A DNA stretch of 64,000 bases from Cochliopodium minus (Eukaryota; Discosea; Himatismenida; Cochliopodiidae). Where the stretch lies: the NCBI GenBank assembly GCA_024220525.1, contig JAMYWO010000177.1, forward strand, positions 1 through 64,000. The letters are read 5' to 3'. Of the stretch, positions 36,112 through 48,274 are shown one piece after another. The position numbers and the translations under genes are program-made. Under the pieces are notes generated by a model. The model was not told the DNA's origin and did not search any database. It was given only the letters and a program-made list of their open reading frames with translations. Position 1 is the first letter of the stretch, and each line of letters begins with the position of its first letter.

Positions 36112-36868
36112 ATGCATTTCAATTTGATTGGGATTGTGATATTATTCTTGACTCCAATTTTCCATTGTTGCCAACCAAAATTCTTTGTTTCTCCAAAACA
36201 AGGAAATCTATTTGAAGGTAAAGATTGAATTTTTTACTGTTCCAATCAAAAATAATAAGAGATAGAAGATATAATTGAGATCTTATAAATCCCAACAAAT
36301 AATTTTTTTTCAAATAGAATTGAAGGAATTCATTCAAAATGCAAAAGTAGAGATAAATGCTTTTTTCTACAAGTTTAGTAATGATGAAGTTTGTGATTTA
36401 TTTGAAGAAGCAATGAACAAAAATAACAACTTGCAATTAAAATTTTATTTGGACGAGTCAAAGAACAACAAAAAGAAAGTAAAAGATTTAGTTTAAATTA
36501 ATTTAAATACACTAAAAAAATTATTAAAAGAAATGTGCTCGTATTTTGGAAAAAGAGTTTGGAAGCTCAAGAGGTATTCTTAATTTTTCACATTTTATTT
36601 CTTTTTTGGAATCTTTTGAAATTAGTTAATTTAAGGTTCTCAACAACAAAGTTACATTCCAAGTTTATGTTAAGAGATTATGGGACAGACAATCAACAAG
36701 CTCTTTTTGGAAGTTTCAACATATGTGGAGGAGAACATCGAGAATGTCGTCAGGATTTGCGATGCAACCCTTTTGTCACAAATGAAATCTTCGTTTGATG
36801 TTTTGTTTGATGAAAAAAGTAAGGAGAAGATTGTTTTGAATCAACAAGGAAATTTGGAAATTTTATAA
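36112..36868 (+). CDS. Secreted phospholipase-D-like protein, with apparent frame break
   Basis: Exons 36112-36217, 36318-36478, 36531-36573 and 36626-36868. The start gives a signal peptide (MHFNLIGIVILFLTPIFHCC). A helix-rich stretch (IQNAKVEINAFFYKFSNDEV) leads to a single HKD motif, LHSKFMLRDYG, followed by ALFGSFN, as in PLDc_2/Nuc-type and mitochondrial-PLD-type enzymes. Within the last exon the family-like continuation (EENIENVVRICDATLLSQM, to the stop at 36868) lies in another frame from GSFN. The exon lengths sum to 553 nt, one more than a multiple of three, so a single extra base around 36718-36724 (after GSFN) explains it. If read as given, the protein ends early at 36798. This may be sequencing error, real polymorphism or a dying gene. 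One HKD per chain implies a dimeric enzyme. Confidence 0.75.
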
Positions 36869-37062
36869 TCTCTTTTTAAATAGTTAATTCGAAATTAGAG
36901 GAAGATGTAATATAACACCAAAAGATAAACAAGTTTACAAATTTAAATCTGATTGATGTGAATCAAGAGAATAAATCAACAAAGAAAAAATAAAGAAAAA
37001 TAAAAATTAAAAAATATTCGATCTTTTTTCTCGATATTTTAACCCATCAAATCAATTTAAAA

Positions 37063-38489
37063 ATGTCCGAAGAAGAAAATGTTGATAGCTCAGAGGGTTC
37101 AGAAGAATGTTCTGAGGATGTTGTAGAAAACATCATTGAATTGGGTTTTGTGGAACGTGATTTTGATGTTTCTATAAGAGACAATCATTTTACTTCAAAA
37201 ATTGGTGGAAGACCTGTAATTTTAAGTTATTCTTTATAGATACGGATCATTCTAAACCAAATATAATTTTAATACCTTATTATATCTTAGATATTTCTCA
37301 ATCCTGATAAATTGATTGATTTAGAAGATTTGAAATGTACAAATTGTAATAATTATATGACCCTTTTGATGCAGGTAAGTTTTCCAATCTTTTTTTCTTC
37401 CGCTTTATTAATATTGGAATCATTTTTGCAAGATATATGCACCTTCAAGTGATAATGAGGATGCATATCATAGAGTATTATACCTTTTCTCTTGTAAAAA
37501 TCCAACATGTTTTAATTCAAAAGCACCAAAATGGTAAGAAAAACAAATATTTGTTTTAAAACGATTGGAATTAAATTGAACAAAATGAAAAGTATGAAGT
37601 TATTTAGATGTCAATTGCCTCAAATTAATGAATATTATGAGAAAGATGATACTGAGGGAAAATTAATTTCACAACATCCAGAGAATATATGTTTTATATG
37701 TGGTAAAAAGAAAGAATTATCAATACTATAAATTAATAACATTCTCTTTCTTTTTTTAAAATAACATTAGGAATTCCCGCAAATAAAAAATGTTCAAAAT
37801 GTAAAAAAATATTTTATTGTACAAAGGAGCATCAACTATTTCATTGGCATCTTTATCACCAAAAAGAGTGCACACAAGATTTACCCATACTGATCGATCC
37901 ACTTGATGACAGATTGCAAAAGATCCTCTTTAAAGAAATGGAGATAGTAACAGAACCAGAAGAATACGAAGGAACTGATGGAGAAGAAGTTTTTAATGAT
38001 GAAGAAGATTTGGAGTATGACAAACACATCGAAAGAGAAAAAAAATACAACAAAAAATTATATGGTAATAGCGGAGAGGATCTTTCTGCTATCTGCCAAT
38101 TTGAAAATCAGTTGGACAGTTTCCAAATCAGAGTTAAAAAATATCCCGAACAAGTCATGAGATACAATACGGAGAAGGGTAAAGAAACTACAGGTAAGCC
38201 TATTTGGCCTTTCAAGTCTAATTTGCCTGATAAAATCGACATTCCTAATTGTGAAAATTGTAATGGCGAAAGAGTTTTTGAGTTTCAAGTTTTGCCTCAG
38301 ATCATTTACTACATCACTTCTGGTGAGGAGCTTAAGGACATCAATTCCATTGATTTTGCTTCTGTTACTTGCTACACTTGTGTCAATGATTGTACCAACA
38401 CCAAAGCTTCTTCTGCTTATTATCAGGATTTTGTTTGGATACAAAAAACTCCTACCAATGTTAATGCCCAATACCAAAATCTCAACTAA
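37063..38489 (+). CDS. PDCD2: PDCD2, programmed cell death protein 2 (MYND zinc finger)
   Basis: Five exons (37063-37215, 37291-37374, 37433-37533, 37593-37702, 37771-38489) give 1,167 nt, 388 residues. PDCD2/TSR4-type proteins act as chaperones for ribosomal protein uS5 during 40S assembly. The N-terminus has IIELGFVERD and SKIGGRPI. Next come the CTNC pair and LLMQIYAPSSDNEDAYHRVL with a CKNPTC pair. The MYND finger follows (CFICG, then KCSKCKKIFYCTKEHQLFHW). The C-terminal PDCD2_C domain has EQVMRYNTEKG, CENCNGERVFEFQVLPQIIY and CYTCVNDC. All zinc ligands appear intact. Confidence 0.95.
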
Positions 38490-38637
38490 AATTTATTTAT
38501 ATTTTTAATTTGTTCAAACCTTCTTTACTTTTAAATTTCAAAATAACTTGAATAGAGATTTGATCATTTATCTTTTTAAATGTATTTGATCAAAAAAAAT
38601 AAAATAAAAATTGAAACTGATACTGGAATAATAAAAA

Positions 38638-40767
38638 ATGAGTGAGGATGAATTAGATGAAGAATTGGAGAGACAAATACAAAGAGAATTGGAGATGGAG
38701 ATTGAAAAGGAAATGCAATTGGAGAGGGAGAAAGAATCAAAGGCTCCCAAAATCACACCAAAACAAAAGGATGAAAAAAAAATAGAAGATGAGTATTATT
38801 CTGATGAGATAGAGGTGGATAGAAAGGATGAATATAGCAGTGAAGATAAAGAGATTTACAAAAATCAAATTTCAAACACAAATATTGACAATAATAAGAC
38901 CATATCTAATAATACAAACACAATTACATCAAACATTAATATAAACAATAAGAATATTTCAAATATATCCAATGAAAACACAAACAACCATAATAACAAA
39001 AGAAAAGATTCAGTAGATAAACATATAGAAATATTTGAGGATGTAGAAATAGATTATGACAATTTGAGCTTGAGTGTGAAGAGATTGCAGAATAAGATAC
39101 TTGATTATAAAGATGATTTCTACGAGGAACAGCAGATGAGAAAATCTGCAGAGGAGAGATTGCAAAAGATGGAGGTAAAAAGGGAGATAAACGAATTGGG
39201 AGCGATAAATTTCCAAGATCAGTTATCACAAGCAACAGAGGAGATAAAGAAGACATTCCAGAAGGAATATGAGACAAAATTGAAAATAGAGGCGGAGAAT
39301 ATAGGCAGAGAATATAAAAAGCAAATGCAATTGATCAAAGAAGAGTTGAATGAGAATCAAAGGAGTCTTACGAGATCTAATGATGAGAAAGAGAGGATAT
39401 CGAGGGAGATCAAGAGGATGGATTCGGAGACAGAAGATCTGAGGGAAGAGAAGAAAGATCTGGAGCTTCACGCTAGGGAGTTGGAGAAGGAGCTGAAAGA
39501 ACTCAGGAGGGAACAGTCAGAAGAGAATTCTCAAAAAAATGGAGCGATGAGAAACTTTCACAACTTGAAAATAGAACATGATCTGTTGACCCAAAAGTAC
39601 AAAGAATTGCTTTTGAAGAACAGTACTACCGAACAAAAGTTTAGAGAAATGGATCTCAAGTTTTCAGAGCTTAACAATGAAGTTGAAGAGGAGAAAAGAA
39701 TCGCTCTTAAAGCTACGAAGGAATGTGATCGCCTTCAAATGCAGGTTACTACTTTGGGAGAACATTTGCAAGATGAAACAGATTACAAGGGTATTTTGGA
39801 GCAAGAGATACAGTCTTTGAAGTTAAAGGTTGCGGAGACTACCACTCAGATCAGAATAAACAAGAGTACCATCGAAAGGCTTGAGAGATCCAAAATAGAA
39901 ACAGAAATGGAACTTAATAAAATACGAAATGAAATGTTGGAAGAAAAGTCAAGAACAGAGTCCAGTTCTGGAAACGTGAGAAGAAATCTTGAAGAAAAAA
40001 TCAAGGAGCTCCAAAGAGAAATTGAAGATGAAATAGATAGTAAGGAACAAATCAACAGGCAAAAGAGAGATCTCAAGAGGGAGAACAAGAGGTTGGCTTT
40101 TAAACTTGAAACATACGAAAGAGAGAAGAACAGATCTTTGTCTCGTTATGAACGTTCTCAACTCATGGCTGAAAGCGGAGACGAAGAAAACAAATTATTG
40201 CAGTTAAAATTGGATGATCTTAATGAAAAGTATCAGCTTTTGGAGAAAAGATTCAAACACGTCACTACTATGAAGGATGAAGCCCTTAAAGAAAAGCAGA
40301 GACTCGAAAGATTGAATGATCCTAACAAAGAAAACATCGATTCTGAAAATAAGATTGATAAAAACGAAAAGATTGAGAATTCTACTCTCCTTGATTCACC
40401 CAATTCTCTTCTTCCAAGTAACAATAAAAATGAAATTTCAATCTCATCAAATAAATCTCCGCAAAAACAATATCCATCTGAATCTTCGCCCAAATCTCCT
40501 CCTAAATCCAATGATGTACCATCCCAATCTAAATCATCCAAATCAGATAAATCAGATTCTTTTGAATCCAAAAAGAATTCTTCTTTCAAATCTAGCAAAG
40601 ACTTTGTCAAACCTATTTCTACAAAAGTTGAAGATATCATTGACAAAGAAGAACCCCTCATTAAAAAAGATGATCTGGACGACTTTGATGAAGATGATGA
40701 AGAGTTACAAAGACAAATTGAAAGGGAAATAGAAGAGCAAATGAGATTGGAAATGAATGATAATTAA
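38638..40767 (+). CDS. Long coiled-coil protein with matching acidic ends
   Basis: One intron-free frame of 709 residues. Residues about 140-565 are an unbroken heptad-rich coiled coil (for example KRLQNKILDYKDDFYEEQQM and LREEKKDLELHARELEKELK) like a myosin tail but with no motor domain. An Asn/Thr-rich loop precedes it, and a Ser/Pro/Lys-rich loop follows it. The first ~25 and last ~25 residues are similar to each other: DEELERQIQRELEMEIEKE near the N-terminus and DEELQRQIEREIEEQMRLE at the C-terminus. I recognise no family. A structural, centrosomal or cytoskeletal role is only a guess. It lacks introns in an intron-rich window, and it may be a lineage-specific protein. Confidence 0.9.
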   Translation: MSEDELDEELERQIQRELEMEIEKEMQLEREKESKAPKITPKQKDEKKIEDEYYSDEIEVDRKDEYSSEDKEIYKNQISNTNIDNNKTISNNTNTITSNININNKNISNISNENTNNHNNKRKDSVDKHIEIFEDVEIDYDNLSLSVKRLQNKILDYKDDFYEEQQMRKSAEERLQKMEVKREINELGAINFQDQLSQATEEIKKTFQKEYETKLKIEAENIGREYKKQMQLIKEELNENQRSLTRSNDEKERISREIKRMDSETEDLREEKKDLELHARELEKELKELRREQSEENSQKNGAMRNFHNLKIEHDLLTQKYKELLLKNSTTEQKFREMDLKFSELNNEVEEEKRIALKATKECDRLQMQVTTLGEHLQDETDYKGILEQEIQSLKLKVAETTTQIRINKSTIERLERSKIETEMELNKIRNEMLEEKSRTESSSGNVRRNLEEKIKELQREIEDEIDSKEQINRQKRDLKRENKRLAFKLETYEREKNRSLSRYERSQLMAESGDEENKLLQLKLDDLNEKYQLLEKRFKHVTTMKDEALKEKQRLERLNDPNKENIDSENKIDKNEKIENSTLLDSPNSLLPSNNKNEISISSNKSPQKQYPSESSPKSPPKSNDVPSQSKSSKSDKSDSFESKKNSSFKSSKDFVKPISTKVEDIIDKEEPLIKKDDLDDFDEDDEELQRQIEREIEEQMRLEMNDN

Positions 40768-40838
40768 AAATCAATGTTATATTTAAAATATTTAAATTTT
40801 TTAGCTGAAAAATGAAAAAAAAAAAAAATAAATAAAAA

Positions 40839-43800
40839 ATGAAGAAAAAATTAATCTCTATTTGGAAGGATGAATTAAATAATAAGGAATGGGAATATCA
40901 AGGTGAATTGATTTTTGGCAATCCCAAAAATGGGAATATTATATTGAGAAATAAAGGGAAGAATAGGGAGTTGGATGTAATATTTGAAAATGGGAAGATG
41001 ATTGAGGGTATTTTAACCAAAAATGATAAACAATATCTTACAGAATTTAGAGATGGGAAAGAAATAAAAATGAATAGAAAAAGATTGTTTGATGGAGGCA
41101 AAATAGTTTTATGTAAAAGAATAATTAATAATTTTTAAAAGTGTTCTAAATCTTTTTTCAGTAAAAAGTAAAGATGTAGAAGGAAGAGAAGATTTTCTGA
41201 ATCAAATATCTTCAAATTGTGATTTCAAACAAAAAGATTCGTGTAGAATAGAAAATTCTAATCTCTTGGTGTGGGATCTTCAAGGAGAAGAAGAAATGAA
41301 TATTATTAATTCTCTACTTGAAAGATTGTGTAGTGTTTTTGTCATAATGTTCGATTGTTCTTTAGAAGTCAACGAAATATCCTCCAAAAATGAAATTTTG
41401 CATTGGTTGAATTTTTCAAAGTATCATTCTGAGAATTCTACTGTCATACTCTGTCCAACAAAAATAGGTATAAATAGAAAAAATAAATTTGGGTGAAAAA
41501 AATTTAATTTAAAAATAGATATTCTACAAAATCATTTAATATACAAGAATATGTTAGAACAGAGAATTTTTCTTATTGATAAAGGTAAACCAAAAAAATA
41601 CAAAAAAAAAAGTTTTTAATAAATTATAAACTTTTGTAGAATTAAGAAATTTGATAAAAGATAATAAAATTCAATCTAAAATTCTTACATTTAAATTTGA
41701 AAACCAAGAAATTCTTTTTTATTTTGAAAAAATTGGTGGAATTTCATTAAAAGAGATTTTGGTTGAAAAATTCGACAATGTAAATTTTCTTCCAAAAGTA
41801 ACAATGAAACACAAATTTGTTTTCGAACAAATACAAAAAATAACAAATAATCTCGAAAATAATTTCATAATCCATTTTACTGCTTTAACCAAAGAAATTC
41901 AAAAAAACAGAAAGTTATTTATTTTCCAATCTGACAATGATATTGAAACGATTATGAATGATTTGAGTAAGATGAGCGATATTTTTTACATTAATGATAG
42001 ATTTCAAGGAGATTTTATTGTTAATAAAAGTGTATTGAAACATTTTTCAGATGAAATGTCTAATTTTGCTCTCAAAAAAATCGAACAAATTATTTTTGAT
42101 TTTAATGAAAATTTTGAAGATGAAAGAATTGAGAATTTTATGAAAGAGATAAAAGAAAGTAACCTCTCCAACAATAATTTCCCCCTCTATTATTTTCAAA
42201 GGAAACTTTGTGATATGTTAGATTTTTTCTATCTCGATAAAAATGAAGATCTGATAAATTATTTTAACGAAAAATATGAAATTTGTAATCATGAAGAAAT
42301 TTTTTCTCATATGTACCTTATTGAACAGTCTCAATTTGTAAAAATTTTTACTCATGAAAAGAAAGACAGAAAAAAATTGGTGGAATTTTTGATAAACATC
42401 GATTTTATTTTACCAACTAAAAAATTGGTGAATAACAAAAAAGGAATCAAGCAAAAAGAATTTTACATGATTCCACTGTTATTTCCTTCTATTCCTCTCC
42501 CAAAGGAAAATAATCGAAAAGAACAATTAGAATTTGAATGGAAAATAAAGTATTTGGTTCCTATTCTTCCTTCTCAACTTGTTTTTATGTTCCTTCATTT
42601 CAAAAAACATTTTGATAATAAACAAAACATTAAAATAGTGAGTGAAAATTATTGTAAGGAAAGTTTCAAAATCCACTTTTTTGAAGAAGATTCAATTGAA
42701 AATATTTTGGAAATAGATTTTTCTGAGAAACATAAACAAAAAACATCTAAAAAGAAAAAATTTTCTCTGAAAAAAAAAATCACTATAATAATAAAATCCA
42801 AAAACAATCCTCAATCCCTGTTCTTGGAAATAAATAACATTTTCAAAAACTTTGTTGAAAAGCATTTCATAGAAAAATTAGTGAGGGAAATTTATTTGAA
42901 AATAAAAATAGTGAAACAACCTATTATACACATTCCTCCACTTCAGATCATTTGTGCTGGCTGTGGAAATCAATTTACTTTTTATTTTGAAGAAACTGAT
43001 AAATGTGTTATTTGTCAATCCCCCAGATTTCTCATCAAAAATCATTTTGCTTTGCTTAAAGTGGTAAAAAAAAAAATAATAAATTTTTTTAGTTTTTTAT
43101 TCAATATTTTTGTGGGTATTCATAAAAAGATAAATGTTGGAGGACAAGGAAAAGTATTCAAAGGTTAATACAAAATAAAAATTAAATAAAGTTATTGAAT
43201 GTTTTTTTTTTTGGAACAGCAATTCATCTTCATACATCAACTATTGTTGCAATAAAAGAAAGATTGAAAGACAAAAAAATGAGTGTAGATGCATGGAATA
43301 CCCAAATAAGTTTGCTCCAAAAATTGGAAAAAGATCTTCCCAATTTCATTACAACAAAAATATTAACAATATTTAATGATTCTTTCAATTACCACAAACA
43401 AAAGTATCTTGTTATTGAATATGTAAATGGATTTGATTTATCAGAGATTTATCTTTCCAAATATTTCAACTCTGAATTTGATTTTGTAAGGATGATGCTT
43501 ATATTATTCAGACAATTGAAATTGATTTCTTCTCTACAAATTTTGCACAGAGACATCAAACCTCATAGTAAAAAAAAAAAAGAAAGAATTTTTAAAATTA
43601 TTTTTATATAATTATTGTTTTGTTTAGACATCATGTGTCTCGAAAACAACAAGAAACTTTATTACTATTTTATTGATTTTGGTGGATCAATGTTCATGTA
43701 TGACGATCTTGAATACATCATTGTATGATCTTCTCATTCTTATTTTTAATAATTTAAAATTGTTTTGCTTTTAGTCTAGCGGAGATTTCACAGATCCTCA

Positions 43801-44143
43801 TCAGATACAAGGGACAAAGTCTTATTCTTCAGATATTTACAGTCTTTCAAAGTCTTTTACTTACATATTAGAAAAAACAAAAATAAATATGGGAAACGAG
43901 ATTAAAAATTTCTTGAAACAAATGTTGAATAATGAATTAGAGAAAAGACCCAAAATAGATAATTGCATCAATTTTTTAATTAATTATTCAAAGAAAAAAT
44001 CTTTTGATCTCAATGAAATTTTGGAAATGAAAAGACAACCCGAAATAACTCCTCACTTTGAATTTACAAAGAAAATGATATCACAATCTTTGTTGGAAAA
44101 AGATGTGTGGAAATTACAATTTTCCTCTATATATTCTTTTTGA
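40839..44143 (+). CDS. Roco-like kinase with degenerate Roc P-loop
   Basis: Eight exons (40839-41112, 41162-41467, 41519-41584, 41640-43063, 43130-43163, 43220-43567, 43628-43722, 43775-44143) give 2,916 nt, 971 residues. Roc features are VWDLQG (128-133; DxxG motif) and LCPTKID (188-194). Where the P-loop should be, the chain reads KIVLLKSKDVEGREDFLNQI, so the glycines, lysine and threonine of GxxxxGKT are gone. A COR-like region follows (about 215-560, with WKIKYLVPILPSQLVFMFLH). Then comes a CX2C-X13-CX2C module (C654, C657, C671, C674). The kinase has VGGQGKVFK, VAIKE (K714), HRDIKPHN (D813) and DFG (834-836). No APE motif is obvious (GTKSYSSDIYSLS). It is probably a signalling kinase whose GTPase domain is structural only. 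No LRRs precede Roc. Confidence 0.85.
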
Positions 44144-44201
44144 AAAAAAAAATAAAATTTTGATTACAAAGAAAAAAAAATTTAATAAATAAAATTAATT
44201 T

Positions 44202-47200
44202 TTATTTTTGCTTTTTTTTGTTTAAAACAATGCTTGGATCACTTTGATGTAACAATCTCACAATCATCATTTTTTTAGTTTTGTTCTTTTCAGTTTTGTA
44301 GATGTTGACAAGTTCCTTGTTAGCTTTGTTGAGACAGTAATCAAAAACGTCATCCAACAAACTTTTCTTTTCGTTTACAAATTTTTGAATTGGAGAATCT
44401 TCCCCACCAAAAAATTGAGCTAACACATCACAAGCTTTTTGAAAAAGATTAATTTTTTTAAATATTTTTTTCATTTTTATTTCTTCACATTTTTTTCATA
44501 TTTTTGTAAATTATTTATTTTTTTACCAGTTTTAATTCTGAGTACTTCTTCTTTGGTTCTTGGAACTTGTGAAAATGTAAAATTGGACATGAATGTAGGA
44601 GGCGACAAAGGAGGAGAAATGCTGATTATTTTTTTGAAAAATATAATAAAAAATTTAAAATTTAAAAAATGTTAGAAAAAAAAAAATTTTTTTTTTTTTT
44701 TTTTACCAATCTAAAATTGAATCATAAAGAGATTTCCAAGAAAATTTCAAAAATTTTCTGAACAAAGAAGGATAAAAATGAGATCCAAAAAAAGTGAACT
44801 GTTTGTTAAGGTAGGAGATGAGGTTTTCCATTTGTTCTTCCACTGTTTTCTCTTTCTTTTTCTCAAAGAGGAAAGAAAAAATAGATCCGTTTGTCTTTGT
44901 TACTATTGCATGTTCCAAAGTGCTCTGAAAATATGGTCGAGACTAAAAGAAAAAAAAATTAAAATAATAATAAAAATTAAATGAATTAAAATAATTGTTA
45001 ATAAAAGAAATAAATTTAAATGAAAACAAATGAAATTATTTTTCATTTGTTTTAAAATTAAAATGAATTTTTAAAATGAATTTTTGTTTGGCAAAATTTA
45101 TCAATAAATAAAAGTGGATTGTAAGAAATAATTAATTTTAAAAATAAATTTATATTTTAAAAAATTAATATGAAAGATCAAAAATTGAATTTAAAAATTT
45201 TTAAAAAAATGGAAGAAATATTTTAAGAAATTAATGTGAAAAAAATCAGATTTAAAAAATTTTAAAATGAATTGTAAAAAATCTAAGAGATTCTCTTTAA
45301 TTTTTTTTTTGAAAAATTTAAAAGAAACTAAAACAAATGAAAAATTTTTTAAAAAAAGAAGAACCTTGTTTGTTATCAAAACCAGAATTTGTTCAACAAG
45401 AGAATTCAAATTGGTGAAAGTGTCATCAAAAAAATTAAAAGTGGTCTGATCAAAGTTTTTAGTGATGTGCTTTTGGATTCCCTCCATCTCGTGAACAAGT
45501 TTATTCAAGTGGTTATTGGTGAAATACAGATTGTTAATGATCACACAGACTTCTTCGTTGAGTTCGAATACTAGCTCTGTGTCGTGGTTGCTTATGATCT
45601 TTTTTGATGCTTCTTCGATTTGTGAAATTGCTTTTTTGGAAAGATATTCTGCATATCTAAAGAAAATATGTTTTAAAGATTCATTTTTAATATAATTGGG
45701 TGAAAACACTAATCGGATTAAACAACAAAATGTTTTCTTAGAAGAAAAAAAAAAAATTTAAATTCTAAAATAAAAAAGTTGAAATAAATGACGGAAATTA
45801 AAAATTAAAAATAAAAATTGAATAAAAATTGAATAAAAATAAAAATAAATTTAATAAAAATAAAAATTTAATAAAAATTCTTAATTAAAATTGGATTTAA
45901 AAAAAAATAAAAAATAAAAAAAATAGTTTGTAATAAAATAAAAATGTTACGTATCAATCACAGCTCCAGTAGACTAATAAAGTACGATCAATTTTATTTA
46001 AAAGAAAAATTTTGAAAATAGTATTACCTCACTAAAGAGAGGAAAGAAGATGCAGAAAGAGATGTTGGTATGTTCCTCTTCCCATTTCAATTTTTTGAGA
46101 ACTTCGAATTGTTGGTATATCGCTGAAAACATGTCCACCAAAGAAGAAGAGTGCAATTGTTTTTCTCCTATTTTCTGGAATTTGTCAAGTTTGCCTATTA
46201 AAAATTTGTTAAAAATAAAATAAAAAATAAAATAATAAAAAATAAAAAAATTAAAAAATAGAAAATAAAATTTAAAAATAAATAATAAAAAATAAATAAT
46301 AAATAATAAAAAATAAAAAATAAAAAATAAAAAATAAAAAATAAAAAATAAAAATTAAAAATAAAATAATAAATAAACAAAAATAACAAATAAAAATAAA
46401 TAATAAAAATAAAAAATTATAAATTAAAAAAAAAAAAATAAAAAATAGAAAATAAAATTAAAAATACAAGCATTCTCGCACCATTTAATCAATTCATTCT
46501 TCGATTCAAATAGCCAATCAAGAATGTATTTTTTAAGGAGTTGGTGAATGGGAAAGACGGCATTTTTGTTGTTTTTGCGAAAGGATTCGAGGAGGTCCAA
46601 CAGACAAAAGTAGAGGGAGAAGATGTCTGGTTTATTCATGTGATCCACTGTTTCAAAAAATTTGGAAAGATCATGGAAACATGCTTTGGAAAAATATTCT
46701 GCACTAAAAAATAGAAATAAAAATTGAAAAATAAAAATAAAATAAAATAAAATAAAAGTAAAAATAAAAATAAAAAATAACTAATAAAAATAAAATAAAA
46801 TAAAATTTTTAAACAAAAAAAACGAAAAAATAAAAATAAATATAAAATAAAATAAAATTTTTAAACAAAAAAAACGAAAAAATAAAAATAATAAAAATAA
46901 AAATAAAAATAAAAATAAAAATAAAAACAAAAACAAAATAAAATAAATAATTTTTTTTTTAATTTAAATGAAAGAAGAGACCATATTTCTGACACATTGA
47001 TTTCTAACCAATCCGAAAATGGCTGATTTATTTCTTTTATTTTGTCCATCAAAACAGAAATGGTGTCTGCTATTTGAATAGTGGAATTTATTGAGTACTT
47101 CTCCCTGTTCCCAGAAGTGTACTTGAACAAAACGTTTTCGTATAAAAACACGCAATGTTCCCTTATCTTTTTGTCCAATATGACACTCGCCTTATTCTTT

Positions 47201-47848
47201 TTGTATTTCAACATTAACTCCTTATTATTTTGTATCATTTGAGAATCTTTAGAATCTATTCAAATACAAAACATTTTTAATTTTTCAACATTTTTAAAAT
47301 TTCGAATTTTTTTTTTTATTTTTTATTTGAATGATTTAAAATCATTTTTACTTTTAATGATTTTTCAAAAAATTTTTTTTTTCTTTCATATTTGTTCTTT
47401 TTTCTAAATAATGTTGATTTTTATCATTTTCAAAAAATTTTATTTTTTTATTTTTTCTTGATTTGTGATCATTTTCTTTTTCATTTTTTATAAAATCAAA
47501 TTTTATTTTAATATTGGAGTTAGTTATACTTTTTATAAAAAATATTTTACCATTAAAAATTTTTGCAATAACATCAAATATTTGTATCAAAAGAGATAGA
47601 GGCTTTATGTCGACTTGCAAAAAATTTTTGATTCTGGCCTTACAAAAGTTGTAAAGGTTGGAGATCAAAGAAAAATAGCTTTTTTCTTCTTCTAGTGACA
47701 TTGGCAAGTGTCTAGATGTGGTTTTGGTGTTTTGTTCCAAGGTGTAAGGGACTAGAGTCAACTCTATGATTTCGTTTAACAATTTTAAAATGCTTTTTAG
47801 GTGCGAAGTTTCCAAAGAAATATGAGAAACCAAAATTTCTAACAATCT
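44202..47848 (-). CDS. UNC13/MUN-domain protein, 5' part missing
   Basis: At least nine exons on the minus strand encode the C-terminal portion of a MUN-domain protein. MUN proteins (Munc13, BAIAP3, plant PATROL1) prime vesicles for exocytosis by opening syntaxin. Recognisable pieces are KKYILDWLFESKNELIKWCE (MHD1 start); LNEEVCVIINNLYFTNNHLN, typical of MHD1; LISYLNKQFTFFGSHFYPSL; and the MHD2-like KACDVLAQFFGGEDSPIQKF at the 3' end (stop at 44202). Approximate exons are 47848-47540, 47240-46970, 46665-46465, 46195-46030, 45975-45950, 45660-45360, 44935-44707, 44625-44527 and 44437-44202. The most upstream exon starts at an acceptor. Beyond it lies only A/T array with an N at 47986, so the N-terminus (C1/C2 domains in animals) is absent. 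Confidence 0.75.
46200..46464. repeat. A/T array inside UNC13-like gene intron
   Basis: An intron of the minus-strand MUN gene is made of AATAAA, AAAAAAT and related short units. Similar A/T arrays occupy 46705-46960. Confidence 0.8.
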
Positions 47849-47849
47849 G

Positions 47850-47908
47850 ATTAAATTAAAATTAAAATTAAAAATTTACATAATGATAAAAAATAATTAA
47901 TAAAATCG

Positions 47909-47942
<34 letters not shown>

Positions 47943-48066
47943 AAATAAAAAATAAAAAATAAAAAATAAAAAATAAAAAATAAAANTTTTTATTTTTATT
48001 TTTATTTTTATTTTTATTTTTATTTTTATTTTTATTTTTATTTTTATTTTTATTTTTTGTTTTTTA
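47850..48066. repeat. Opposed A/T arrays around assembly gap (N at 47986)
   Basis: To the left of the N is an (AAAAAAT)n array. To the right is a (TTTTTA)n array, i.e. roughly the reverse complement. The MUN gene to the left lacks its 5' exons, so the N very likely stands for a join of unknown length. Confidence 0.8.
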
Positions 48067-48274
48067 TTTTTATTTTAAACAGGTATTGGTGTTTGAAAAA
48101 TTAAAAATTTTGGTGTTTTAAGATAGAAAATTCTTCACTTTAAATAAAATAAAACAAATTTTTGAAAAGAAAGAAAAAAACAAAAATTAAATAAAATAAT
48201 TCTTTCTCGAACAATTTTTAATGTCTTTTTATAATTACAAACAAATCATAAATTAGATTTTTAACAGTTTTTGG

